A stretch of DNA of 7,472 nt from Nitrospirota bacterium (lineage in GTDB: Bacteria; Nitrospirota; 9FT-COMBO-42-15; HDB-SIOI813): positions 1-7,472 of the forward strand of contig JAHFER010000076.1 of assembly GCA_023248365.1 (NCBI GenBank), in the 5' to 3' direction. A program made the position numbers and the translations under genes. Positions 1 to 6,477 of this stretch are shown piece by piece. Each line of letters opens with the position of its first letter. Position 1 is the first letter of the stretch. Under the pieces are notes generated by a model. That model made no database searches, was not told where the DNA came from, and worked only from the letters and a program-made list of their open reading frames with translations.

Positions 1-1591
1 ACTTTACATTATCATCTCCGGCTGAACTATAAAAGCCTCCCCGTTCTTTGTCTAAGAAAACATCAATCATAGCGCCGGCAAGTTGTTCAGTCCAGAGTAG
101 ATATTCATCATCAAAAGATACCTCAAACATATCAATAATCGCGGCTATAAGAAATGCGTAGTCATTAATATCTGCATTACCCTTTGAAACCCCTTCTTTC
201 CACTCATGCAGGAGTTTGTCTTCCCCGTATAGTTCAGATTTAATGAAATTAAGCGTTGTTTTTGCTGTATCAAGATATGAGTCTTTGCCGGTTACATTGT
301 ACGCCTCTATAAATGCAGAAACTGCAAGGCCATTCCATCCTGTTAATATTTTTGTATCTTTAAAAGGTTTTGTCCTTTCTTCCCTCTTTGTAAATAATGC
401 CTCTTTGCCACTATTTAAAATCTTCCTTATCCTCTCCTCAGGTATATCAAACTCATGTGCAAGGGCCTTTAGTCCACGGTCTACATGCAGGATATTTTTC
501 CCCTCAAAGTTACCATCTTCAGTAACACCATAATAGCGGCAGATAATCTCTGCATCATCACCTGTAACAGATTCTATCTCTTCCTTTGACCATACGAAAA
601 ATTTCCCTTCCTCTCCCTCGCTGTCTGCGTCCTGAGAGGAGTAGAATCCTCCGCCTGTGTGATACATCTCCCTGAGCATGTAATTCAAAGTCTCTTCTGC
701 AATACTCTTATAGCCAGGGTCGGAAGTAACTTTACAGGCATCTAAATATAGCCTTGAAAGTAGCGCATTGTCATAAAGCATCTTCTCGAAATGAGGAATG
801 AGCCATCGTTCATCAACAGAGTAGCGGTGAAATCCGCCTCCAATCTGATCGTATATCCCGCCTTCTGCCATACTATGCAGCGTGCCTTTAACAGCATCTA
901 AGTAAAGAGGTTCTCCGGTTCTTTTATAATATTTAAGGAGCAGTGCCAACTGGGTCGTATTTGGAAACTTTGGCGCAGTACCAAAACCGCCGTGTGTCAG
1001 ATCAGCAATTCTGAGTATTTTTGAAGAGGCGTTATCTAAGTCAGAGATATTAAGGTCTTCTTCAAATGAGGTTTTGTTATTTATTTTGATTAATATATCC
1101 TTGATACCAATGGTAGTTGTTTCTATTTCTTTTCTCCTGTCCCGGTAAGCCTCTGCCACGGCATGAAGCACATCAGGCAGCCCTTTGATTCCCTGCCTGT
1201 CCTCAGGCGGGAAGTAAGTACCGCCGAAGAAGGGCTTTCCTTCAGGGGTCAGGAATATGGTAAGCGGCCACCCGCCGTTTCCGCCAAATAACTGAAGGGA
1301 ATACTGAAATAGTTCATCTATATCAGGCCGCTCTTCCCTGTCCACCTTTATATTAATAAAGTATTTATTCATTATTGCGGCTATCTCTTCATTTTCAAAA
1401 GACTCCTTTTCCATAACATGACACCAGTGGCAGGCAGAATATCCAATGCTAAGAAATACAGGTTTATTCTCTAACTTTGCCTTATTGAAAGCTGTCTCTC
1501 CCCATGGATACCAGTCCACAGGGTTATGGCTATGCTGTAGGAGATATGGGCTTATTTCGTCAATCAGGTTATTTGTGTGTTTATATTCCAT
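1..1591 (-). CDS. DUF255 thioredoxin-fold protein (YyaL / SPATA20 family), C-terminus cut by window edge
   Basis: The frame is open from an ATG at 1591 to the left edge, giving 530 residues of a family usually near 600-700, so the C-terminal part lies outside. Visible family hallmarks are SPYLLQHSHNPVDWYPWG (14-31), the CxxC-bearing SIGYSACHWCHVM (48-60, Cys54 and Cys57), VDREERPDID (83-92) and GGWPLTIFLTPEGKPFFGG (106-124). These form the N-terminal thioredoxin-like domain. The later part, including HFEKMLYDNA, matches the alpha/alpha six-barrel (glycosidase-like) region of the family. No signal peptide is seen, so it is probably cytoplasmic. The biochemical role of the family is not settled, and redox activity is only suggested by CHWC. 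The ATG follows directly on the stop of the AI-2E gene, with a strong ribosome site AAAGGAGGAGG five bases upstream inside that gene's last codons, so it is translated from the same message. I read the whole frame and saw no frameshift. Family assignment is confident; function is not. Confidence 0.95.
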   Translation of the reverse strand, partial: MEYKHTNNLIDEISPYLLQHSHNPVDWYPWGETAFNKAKLENKPVFLSIGYSACHWCHVMEKESFENEEIAAIMNKYFINIKVDREERPDIDELFQYSLQLFGGNGGWPLTIFLTPEGKPFFGGTYFPPEDRQGIKGLPDVLHAVAEAYRDRRKEIETTTIGIKDILIKINNKTSFEEDLNISDLDNASSKILRIADLTHGGFGTAPKFPNTTQLALLLKYYKRTGEPLYLDAVKGTLHSMAEGGIYDQIGGGFHRYSVDERWLIPHFEKMLYDNALLSRLYLDACKVTSDPGYKSIAEETLNYMLREMYHTGGGFYSSQDADSEGEEGKFFVWSKEEIESVTGDDAEIICRYYGVTEDGNFEGKNILHVDRGLKALAHEFDIPEERIRKILNSGKEALFTKREERTKPFKDTKILTGWNGLAVSAFIEAYNVTGKDSYLDTAKTTLNFIKSELYGEDKLLHEWKEGVSKGNADINDYAFLIAAIIDMFEVSFDDEYLLWTEQLAGAMIDVFLDKERGGFYSSAGDDNVK

Positions 1592-2599
1592 TTAAACCTC
1601 CTCCTTTAGATAGAGTTCACATAATCTGAGAGGAATGGCAATAAGTAAAGGCCCAAGAAATACACCGATGAATCCGAAGGCGATCATTCCCCCTATTATT
1701 CCAATAAATGATAACAGTCCATGGAATCCTAATTTTTTGCTGATGAAATATGGTCTGAGGAAATTGTCTATCATGCTGATAGCAAAAATACCCCACGCAA
1801 GCAGGAATATCCCTTTTCCCAAACTACCATTGTATATTAACCAAATGGAAGCCGGAAGCCATACCACTGGCGTGCCTGCTAAAGGAATTAGCGCCAGGAT
1901 AAACATCAATGTACCGAACAAGACAGGGGCAGGAAGTCCCAGTACCCAGAAGCCAAAGCCGCCTAATGCACCCTGAATCATTGCTGTCAGTACAACTCCA
2001 TAAAGCACTGCTATGATTACATCTCCTGTCTCTTTTATAAAAAGGTCAACCTCCCGGTCTGGCATGATTCCAGTAGACTTTATCATATTAAGAAAACCTT
2101 TCCCGTCCCTGAATATGAAAAACAGGATAAGTATGGATACGAGAAACTGGGAAACAATTGCCAGGATATTTCCGGTCGCAAAAGTAAAGTAGGTTATGAG
2201 TAAATTTCCAAGGTCTTTGTAATTGTTTATTATGGTCTCTCTTATCGAAAAATCTTTGATGGGGATAATATTTGAAAGTTTATCAAGAAGCTCAGGTATA
2301 AGCGGTTGTAATGCCTGGTATGCAAATGTAATCTGGGTAATCAGGGATTCTACTATAAGTATTGCCGGAATAAGAAAAAAGAGGATGATACCTATAATAA
2401 CAATTATAGCGCTGAGGGATGCCTTACCTTTAAGAATGGAAAGCGCCCTGCTGTAAACAGGCCAGAACGTGACACCTAAAATTACAGACCACAGTATGGA
2501 AATATAGAACGGCTGAAATACTAAGTGTACACCATATAAAATCAGGATTGAGACTATGATGAGCAGGATGGCTGTAATCTTCTTTTTATCAATTACCAT
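1592..2599 (-). CDS. AI-2E family transporter (PerM/YdiK/TqsA-type membrane protein)
   Basis: A 335-residue polytopic inner-membrane protein, a normal length for this family. Hydrophobic segments lie near 8-28, 31-50, 62-86, 134-164, 196-216, 218-240, 242-257, 262-277 and 296-330, with a polar loop at about 95-130. Family signatures are PLAGTPVVWLPA (239-250), DNFLRP (278-283) and the glycine-rich GGMIAFGFIGVFLGPLL (303-319). Members include the E. coli autoinducer-2 exporter TqsA and Na+/H+ antiporter-like proteins, so the name does not prove AI-2 transport here; the substrate is unknown. The ATG overlaps the ferredoxin stop by 7 nt and has only a weak ribosome site (AGGG about 11 nt upstream), which suggests translational coupling. 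Its stop abuts the next gene's ATG with no gap. Nothing in the sequence ties it to Moco beyond operon position. Confidence 0.93.
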   Translation of the reverse strand: MVIDKKKITAILLIIVSILILYGVHLVFQPFYISILWSVILGVTFWPVYSRALSILKGKASLSAIIVIIGIILFFLIPAILIVESLITQITFAYQALQPLIPELLDKLSNIIPIKDFSIRETIINNYKDLGNLLITYFTFATGNILAIVSQFLVSILILFFIFRDGKGFLNMIKSTGIMPDREVDLFIKETGDVIIAVLYGVVLTAMIQGALGGFGFWVLGLPAPVLFGTLMFILALIPLAGTPVVWLPASIWLIYNGSLGKGIFLLAWGIFAISMIDNFLRPYFISKKLGFHGLLSFIGIIGGMIAFGFIGVFLGPLLIAIPLRLCELYLKEEV

Positions 2600-2982
2600 T
2601 TATCTGTAAGCCCTATTGATGATACTGTTTCATCTTGAACAGGTCTCAATGCCCCGTCCCTGCATGATGTAATACATGGCTGGTCAGGACATTGTTTACA
2701 ACCTGCTTTATCCGCTATTAAGATTGGTGTGCCTATACGAGCTTCTTCCTCAGAATCCGATCCCCTGATGCAGAAGTGAGGGCAGACCTTGATGCACTCA
2801 TTACATGCCGTGCAGAGCTTGTTAAACAGGGATTCTTCGACAGCGCCAGGAGGCCGCAGGATCTTCCTTACTTTGGGAATTAAATTTTTCTTTTCCCTGT
2901 TGAACTCTAAGGCTGCTCTGGCAATATCTGCAAAGGCGCTTTTAAAGAACTGTCTCCGGTTAAGTGGTTTTTTATCGTCCAT
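2593..2982 (-). CDS. Two-[4Fe-4S] ferredoxin of the NapF/MauM/NapG type
   Basis: A 129-residue protein from the ATG at 2982; an in-frame TTG at 2994 would add four residues but overlaps the moeA stop. Two cluster motifs are visible: C57-x2-C60-x2-C63-x3-C67-P and C95-x2-C98-x4-C103-x3-C107, with an extra Cys71. In such ferredoxins the fourth cysteine of each motif usually serves the other cluster. The LRPPGAVEE segment (42-50) just before the first motif and the GCKQCPDQPC signature are typical of NapF, NapG and MauM proteins. The second motif ends CRDGAL instead of the usual CPxGAL, so the proline is lost. The N-terminus NRRQFFK (8-14) resembles a twin-arginine motif, but the following stretch (SAFADIARAALEF) is short, charged and has no cleavage site, so export is doubtful. 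NapF is a cytoplasmic partner in nitrate reductase maturation; a similar role for a molybdoenzyme is inferred from the Moco genes upstream. It starts 2 nt after moeA and has no clear ribosome site. Confidence 0.88.
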   Translation of the reverse strand: MDDKKPLNRRQFFKSAFADIARAALEFNREKKNLIPKVRKILRPPGAVEESLFNKLCTACNECIKVCPHFCIRGSDSEEEARIGTPILIADKAGCKQCPDQPCITSCRDGALRPVQDETVSSIGLTDKW

Positions 2983-2984
2983 GT

Positions 2985-4262
2985 CTAACAGCAATCATGC
3001 CCATGATCTTTTTTTATTGTCTTATATTCAAGAGGCTGTGTTTCATAACTTATGGGTCTTCCCAGCAATTGTACCTTTACAATTTCACCTGCTAATACCT
3101 TTTCCTTGTCAGGCGGGAGTACCATAAAGCAATTGGCATATGCCATGGACATGAGGACGCCGCTTCCCTGGGTTCCTGTAGATTTCACATAGTATTCTCC
3201 ATCTTTATAACTTACTATGGACCTGACGTAGTGTGTGCGTCCCGGACGGTCGCTGAACTCTTCCTCTGCAATAGCATCAACAACAGCCCTGAATAGATCA
3301 GTGTGTCCGCACATCTTCTGAATTGCCGGCCTTGCAAAGACCTCGAATGTCACCATTGTAGATACCGGATTTCCCGGAAGACCGAATATAGGTTTATCTC
3401 CTACTAAGCCGAAGGCTATCGGGTGTCCGGGCTTTATGCCTACAGTCCAGAACTTCATATCAATCCCGTATTCCTTTAATATATCTTTTACAAAGTCATA
3501 ATCACCAACTGAGACACCGCCTGATACAATCAGCATGTCTCCTTCAAGCCCCTGGCCTATCTTTTCCCTGAGACTCTCTTTATTATCCCTTGCTATGCCG
3601 AGGACGTGCGGAATGCCGCCTGCCTCCAATACCTGTGAGGCAACAGTATAACTATTGCTATTGGGTATTTTGTTTTCTGTGAGGGCCTCATCTAAGTCTG
3701 CCAGTTCATCGCCGGTTGACATAACCATTACTACAGGTTTTCTGTGTACTGTTACAACAGGTTTTCCTAACATCGCCATACTGCCTAACTGTCCTGGGCC
3801 AATGGAGGTTCCTTTAGTGAGGACTAAATCGCCCTTTTTTACGTTCTCTCCCTTTTTCCTGATATTCTCTCCTTGCCTGCCGGCCTTGAATATACTTACA
3901 ATCTTTTCTTCAGTTTTTGTGTCTTCTACTCTGATTACAGTATCAGCGCCATCCGGTACTGGTGCGCCTGTCATAATCCTTATTGCCTCGCCGTCTCCTA
4001 CAGGCTTGTCAGGCATAAGCCCTGCGCGTATATCACCCACTATCTTGAGCTTTGCAGGATTGTCTTTCTGTGTGTCTTTGATGTTTTCCCATCTGACTGC
4101 ATAGCCGTCCATTGCAGAGTTATTCCAGGGTGGAAGATATATGTTGCTGTAAACGTCTTCTCCCAGCACACGATCCAGTGAATCCTGAATTGGGATCCTC
4201 TCAGTTCCCAGCACCTTTGTATTATCAAGAACCGTCTTTAATGCCTCTTCTACTGACCTCAT
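2985..4262 (-). CDS. moeA: Molybdopterin molybdenumtransferase MoeA
   Basis: MoeA inserts molybdate into adenylylated molybdopterin to give Moco, in the cytoplasm. The 425-residue length is normal. Motifs in order are NNSAMDGYAV (47-56), TGAPVPDGADTVIRVED (98-114), STGDEL (182-187), SGGVSVGDYDFVK (247-259), KPGHP (277-281) and GLPGNPVS (294-301), covering the N-terminal domains and the MPT-binding fold; a C-terminal beta domain follows (about 330-405). The ATG at 4262 begins MRSVEEAL, the typical MoeA N-terminus, and is preceded by a purine-rich AAGGGGGGAAGGA. An in-frame start at 4367 would add 35 residues that merely translate the 4288-4415 repeat, so I reject it. The protein ends in DHGHDCC, an unusual His/Cys tail beyond the conserved domain. 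It is separated from mobA by 108 bp, most of it repeat, and is followed after 2 nt by the ferredoxin gene. Confidence 0.97.
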   Translation of the reverse strand: MRSVEEALKTVLDNTKVLGTERIPIQDSLDRVLGEDVYSNIYLPPWNNSAMDGYAVRWENIKDTQKDNPAKLKIVGDIRAGLMPDKPVGDGEAIRIMTGAPVPDGADTVIRVEDTKTEEKIVSIFKAGRQGENIRKKGENVKKGDLVLTKGTSIGPGQLGSMAMLGKPVVTVHRKPVVMVMSTGDELADLDEALTENKIPNSNSYTVASQVLEAGGIPHVLGIARDNKESLREKIGQGLEGDMLIVSGGVSVGDYDFVKDILKEYGIDMKFWTVGIKPGHPIAFGLVGDKPIFGLPGNPVSTMVTFEVFARPAIQKMCGHTDLFRAVVDAIAEEEFSDRPGRTHYVRSIVSYKDGEYYVKSTGTQGSGVLMSMAYANCFMVLPPDKEKVLAGEIVKVQLLGRPISYETQPLEYKTIKKDHGHDCC

Positions 4263-4265
4263 GAT

Positions 4266-4279
4266 TCCTTCCCCCCTTT
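4266..4279 (-). promoter_or_regulatory. Ribosome binding site deciding the moeA start
   Basis: On the minus strand this reads AAAGGGGGGAAGGA, ending three bases before the ATG at 4262; the G-run is centred at normal Shine-Dalgarno distance. It lies outside the repeat element and supports the 425-residue MoeA over the longer repeat-derived reading. Confidence 0.6.
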
Positions 4280-4287
4280 CCATAATT

Positions 4288-4415
4288 GACGGCTTCGTAA
4301 AAAGCCCCATCTGCGGCGTTGCGCTGCATCCTTCGTCATTGCGGCGTACCAACAAAGTACGCCTCATTCCTCAGGATTTGCGCGCCTTGCACCTGGAGTT
4401 TTTTACAAAGCCGTC
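4288..4415. repeat. 128-bp MITE-like palindromic element between mobA and moeA
   Basis: The ends are inverted repeats: GACGGCTTCGTAAAAAGC at the left (4288-4305) matches the reverse complement of the right end (4398-4415) at 16 of 18 positions. The symmetry continues inward, imperfectly, to a central GCGTAC (4344-4349) and GTACGC (4357-4362) around a 7-base loop CAACAAA. As RNA it would fold into one long imperfect hairpin. It encodes no transposase and I see no clear target duplication at the flanks. It resembles a dispersed intergenic repeat I know from deltaproteobacterial and Nitrospirota genomes, but that is from memory. The right 45 bp are read through by mobA and give it its C-terminal tail and stop. 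Confidence 0.85.
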
Positions 4416-4985
4416 CGCTTTAAGCCACTCCTCCGGAGTATTCATGTTATATACTGATTTTTCCCACGTCTCTTCCTGGGCTAACTCACTCATCTGAATC
4501 TTCTTTACAGAGAGTTCGTGTGGCTCATTTATAAACCTTGTTATGTTAAATTCTTTGCTCTCAAGCCGTTTAAGTATTAACGGCATACATCTCTTGCTAT
4601 ACGCTGCATGAAGCGGATGCAGCCTTCCACCGATTTCAGGGACTACTATATCATAATCAGAAGCCTCAGTTATAATCGTCTTAACAGGTGATGGATGTAT
4701 AAATGGCAGGTCACAGGAGGCCACAAATATATTGTCAGATTTTGCATAAGATAAACCGGTATATATCCCTCCCATAGGTCCGCTGTCAGGTATAAGATCA
4801 ACTATTTCAGGATAACCGTATCCTGAAAATCTTCCTTCCTTATTTGTTACTATCATAATCTCGTCAAATAAGATCTCAAAGACATCCAGTATCCTTTGGA
4901 ATACCTGTTTCCCTCCAACAGACATAAATGCCTTATCCTGTCCCATCCTTCTGCTCTTCCCGCCAACCAAAATAATCCCTGTCAT
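4371..4985 (-). CDS. mobA: Molybdenum cofactor guanylyltransferase MobA, with a repeat-derived C-terminal tail
   Basis: MobA transfers GMP from GTP to Moco, giving the guanine dinucleotide cofactor used by DMSO-reductase-family enzymes such as nitrate reductase and formate dehydrogenase. The 204-residue protein shows the nucleotidyltransferase signature LVGGKSRRMGQDKAF (6-20), the GPMGGIYTGL loop (69-78) and the metal-binding ASCDLPF (89-95). N-terminal MTGIILVGGK is the usual family start, so I chose the ATG at 4985; a longer reading from 5042 adds 19 residues that translate the 5007-5142 repeat. The native body ends at about NMNTPEEWLKA (180-190), a typical MobA ending. The last 14 residues, DGFVKNSRCKARKS, and the TGA stop come from the right arm of the 4288-4415 element. 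The catalytic core is intact, so the protein is probably active. Confidence 0.95.
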   Translation of the reverse strand: MTGIILVGGKSRRMGQDKAFMSVGGKQVFQRILDVFEILFDEIMIVTNKEGRFSGYGYPEIVDLIPDSGPMGGIYTGLSYAKSDNIFVASCDLPFIHPSPVKTIITEASDYDIVVPEIGGRLHPLHAAYSKRCMPLILKRLESKEFNITRFINEPHELSVKKIQMSELAQEETWEKSVYNMNTPEEWLKADGFVKNSRCKARKS

Positions 4986-5006
4986 TCCACACTCTAAAAA
5001 TGTAAT

Positions 5007-5142
5007 TAACCACAGAGTCACTGAGACACAGAGAAAAGTCAAATATTAAAAATAAAAATGCAAAATTACAAATCAAAAATCAAAAATTTATTTTCCTCTG
5101 TAATTTTTCAATTAACTCCGTGCCTCTGTGTCTCTGTGGTTA
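5007..5142. repeat. 136-bp inverted-repeat element with CACAGAG-type ends
   Basis: The left arm (5007-5033) reads TAACCACAGAGTCACTGAG followed by ACACAGAG, and the right arm (5116-5142) is its reverse complement at 23 of 27 positions. Each arm is itself built from degenerate 8-mers of the form ACACAGAG. The 82-bp core is very AT-rich, with the motif ATCAAAA twice in tandem near 5072-5085. It has no coding content. Together with short flanks it fills the gap between mogA and mobA. Similar CACAGAG-rich intergenic repeats occur in several environmental bacterial groups, which is recollection rather than a search. The arms could pair in the transcript over an 82-base loop. Confidence 0.75.
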
Positions 5143-5170
5143 TTTTTGTTTATAGTTATTAGTTACAAGT

Positions 5171-5187
5171 GTAATGCATAGCATTAC
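5171..5187. other. Short perfect hairpin over the mogA stop codon
   Basis: GTAATGC and GCATTAC pair perfectly around a 3-base loop, and the right arm covers the TAA stop of the mogA gene at 5184-5186. No T-run follows on the minus strand, so it is not a classic terminator. It might protect an mRNA end or be chance. Confidence 0.3.
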
Positions 5188-5672
5188 CGTGCGCATTCTC
5201 CCTCATCCCCCTGCATCTTTTCAACCACATGAGGAATTGTGCTGAGGATTACGTTCATGCCTTCCTTTACGCCCTTTGGACTTCCAGGAAGATTAACTAT
5301 CAGAGTCCTTCCCCTTATCCCTACAAGCCCGCGTGAGATAGCCGCCCTTATTGTCTTTTTGCATCCTTCAGCCCTCATCACCTCGGCAAGTCCGGGTATC
5401 TCCTTTTCTAAGACATTCCTTGTGGCCTCCGGAGTTATATCTCTTGGACTAACACCGGTTCCGCCTGTTGTAATTATTACATCTGCCCTCAGATTATCTG
5501 CAAAGTGTTTAAGCCGTTCTTCAATTATCTTTTGTTCGTCAGGTATAACCTCATGTGTTATCACTTCACCTGATATCTCCTTTACCATTTCGCATATCAG
5601 CCTTCCGCTTTCATCCTCCCGCTCTCCCCGTGAACCCTTGTCACTCATTGTTAGTACTGCTACCTTTATCAT
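5184..5672 (-). CDS. mogA: MogA/MoaB-family molybdopterin adenylyltransferase
   Basis: This family adenylylates molybdopterin before MoeA inserts molybdate. The 162-residue single-domain protein is a normal length. Signatures are TMSDKGSRGEREDESG (8-23), TTGGTGVSPRDITPEAT (68-84, the MPT-binding loop with its conserved Asp78) and NLPGSPKG (127-134). MogA and MoaB share this fold, and the sequence alone does not fully separate them; since no other adenylyltransferase is in the operon, this gene probably does that step. The ATG at 5672 lies 3 nt after the mobB stop, with AAGGAGGA in the last mobB codons as ribosome site. The downstream gap to mobA holds the 5007-5142 repeat. Confidence 0.93.
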   Translation of the reverse strand: MIKVAVLTMSDKGSRGEREDESGRLICEMVKEISGEVITHEVIPDEQKIIEERLKHFADNLRADVIITTGGTGVSPRDITPEATRNVLEKEIPGLAEVMRAEGCKKTIRAAISRGLVGIRGRTLIVNLPGSPKGVKEGMNVILSTIPHVVEKMQGDEGECAR

Positions 5673-5675
5673 TAG

Positions 5676-6194
5676 TTAATCCTCCTTATTTTCTAAAAGC
5701 CTGTGTTCAATAAAATCTGCTATGCCTTCTGCATTATTTATGTCAAATCGTGGAATTTTTATATCAGGTGAATCATCTGTTGCAATCGCTATAACCGAAG
5801 GGTCACTGATGCATCTTAAGTTACCTGATACACCTTTTCTGTTAACCTCAATCTTTGGATATTTGTCTTTCTTAAATCCTTCAACTATCAGAATGTCTGT
5901 ATCGCTGTTAATAAATCTTTCGAGCACATCTTCTATAGTTAATTCATGCCTTGTTTCTGAAAATAAGGCGAACTGTGTCGGTGATGCCAAAAGTACAGTC
6001 TTTGCCCCCGCGGCCATGTGTCTCCAGCTATCCTTGCCCTCTGAGTCCATTTGAAATTCTTTATGGGTATGTTTTACTGTTGCAACGTTATAGCCCCGTT
6101 GTGTGAGCAGGCTTATTACCTTTGTTATGAGTGTAGTTTTGCCGCTGTTAGAGGTGCCTACAAAACACAGAACAGGTATAGGTGGGTGTTTCAT
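5676..6194 (-). CDS. mobB: Molybdopterin-guanine dinucleotide biosynthesis accessory GTPase MobB
   Basis: MobB is a P-loop GTP-binding protein thought to assist MobA or cofactor delivery. The 172-residue protein has the Walker A GTSNSGKTT (13-21), the family segment VKHTHKEFQMD (40-50) followed by GKDSWRHMAAGA (53-64), and the strand LIVEGFKKDKYPK (102-114). All are hallmarks of stand-alone MobB, not fused to MobA or MoeA as in some genomes. The ATG at 6194 overlaps the preceding TatB-like gene's TGA in an ATGA junction, a strong sign of translational coupling. It is followed by mogA after 3 nt. Confidence 0.95.
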   Translation of the reverse strand: MKHPPIPVLCFVGTSNSGKTTLITKVISLLTQRGYNVATVKHTHKEFQMDSEGKDSWRHMAAGAKTVLLASPTQFALFSETRHELTIEDVLERFINSDTDILIVEGFKKDKYPKIEVNRKGVSGNLRCISDPSVIAIATDDSPDIKIPRFDINNAEGIADFIEHRLLENKED

Positions 6195-6445
6195 TTAAAG
6201 TTATTCTGGTGCGTTTCTATAGATGGGGGTTTGTCTTCTTTGTTTTCCGGGGATGTATGTTCAACCTCTTTTCCTGCATCTTCGATCTCTTTCGTAATGC
6301 TATCCTTTATCTCATCTGCGGCATGTTTAAAATCTTTATAGGCCTTTCCCAATTCTCTGCCGATCCTTGGTAAGTCCTTTGGCCCTATTACAATCAGGGC
6401 AAGGACCAGGATTACAATCAGTTCCGGCGCTCCTATCCCAAACAT
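6191..6445 (-). CDS. TatA/TatB-family twin-arginine translocase subunit, TatB-like
   Basis: An 84-residue protein with one N-terminal membrane segment (about 6-20), a GP hinge (21-22) and an amphipathic helix (about 24-58) rich in Lys, Asp and Glu, then a polar tail. The IGPKDLPRIGRELGK run (20-34) has the GPxxLP pattern favoured in TatB, while the length is nearer TatA; many bacteria have two such proteins and the split is not firm. It shares MFGxGxPELxVILVxAL and the LPxIGxxLGKA core with the gene just upstream, so the two are paralogues from a tandem duplication. A ribosome site AGGAGAGG precedes the ATG at 6445. No tatC is in the window. Together with TatA and TatC, this class exports folded proteins, including Moco enzymes. 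Confidence 0.88.
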   Translation of the reverse strand: MFGIGAPELIVILVLALIVIGPKDLPRIGRELGKAYKDFKHAADEIKDSITKEIEDAGKEVEHTSPENKEDKPPSIETHQNNFK

Positions 6446-6477
6446 TTTCCTCTCCTACATTGATAGGGAATGCAGCA

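Noticed and set aside
216..533. Plus-strand ORF of 105 codons
   Set aside because: It lies antisense to the DUF255 gene, whose frame shows clear family motifs; the antisense product has no recognisable features.
2940..2982. Functional Tat signal peptide on the ferredoxin
   Set aside because: The RRQFFK motif is present, but no adequate hydrophobic stretch or cleavage site follows, so export is not supported.
3655..4104. Plus-strand ORF of 149 codons and similar antisense ORFs over mogA, mobB and the AI-2E gene
   Set aside because: Each is a shadow of a well-supported minus-strand gene, with low-complexity Ser/Pro/Ile-rich translation and no ribosome site logic.
4263..4367. 35-residue N-terminal extension of MoeA from an ATG at 4367
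   Set aside because: It translates the palindromic repeat, has no family similarity, and a better ribosome site and typical MoeA start lie at 4262.
4986..5042. 19-residue N-terminal extension of MobA
   Set aside because: It reads through the left arm of the 5007-5142 repeat; the conserved MobA start MTGIILVGGK begins at 4985.
5007..5142. CRISPR array
   Set aside because: The repeated units are 8-mers in opposed arms with no unique spacers between regular repeats.
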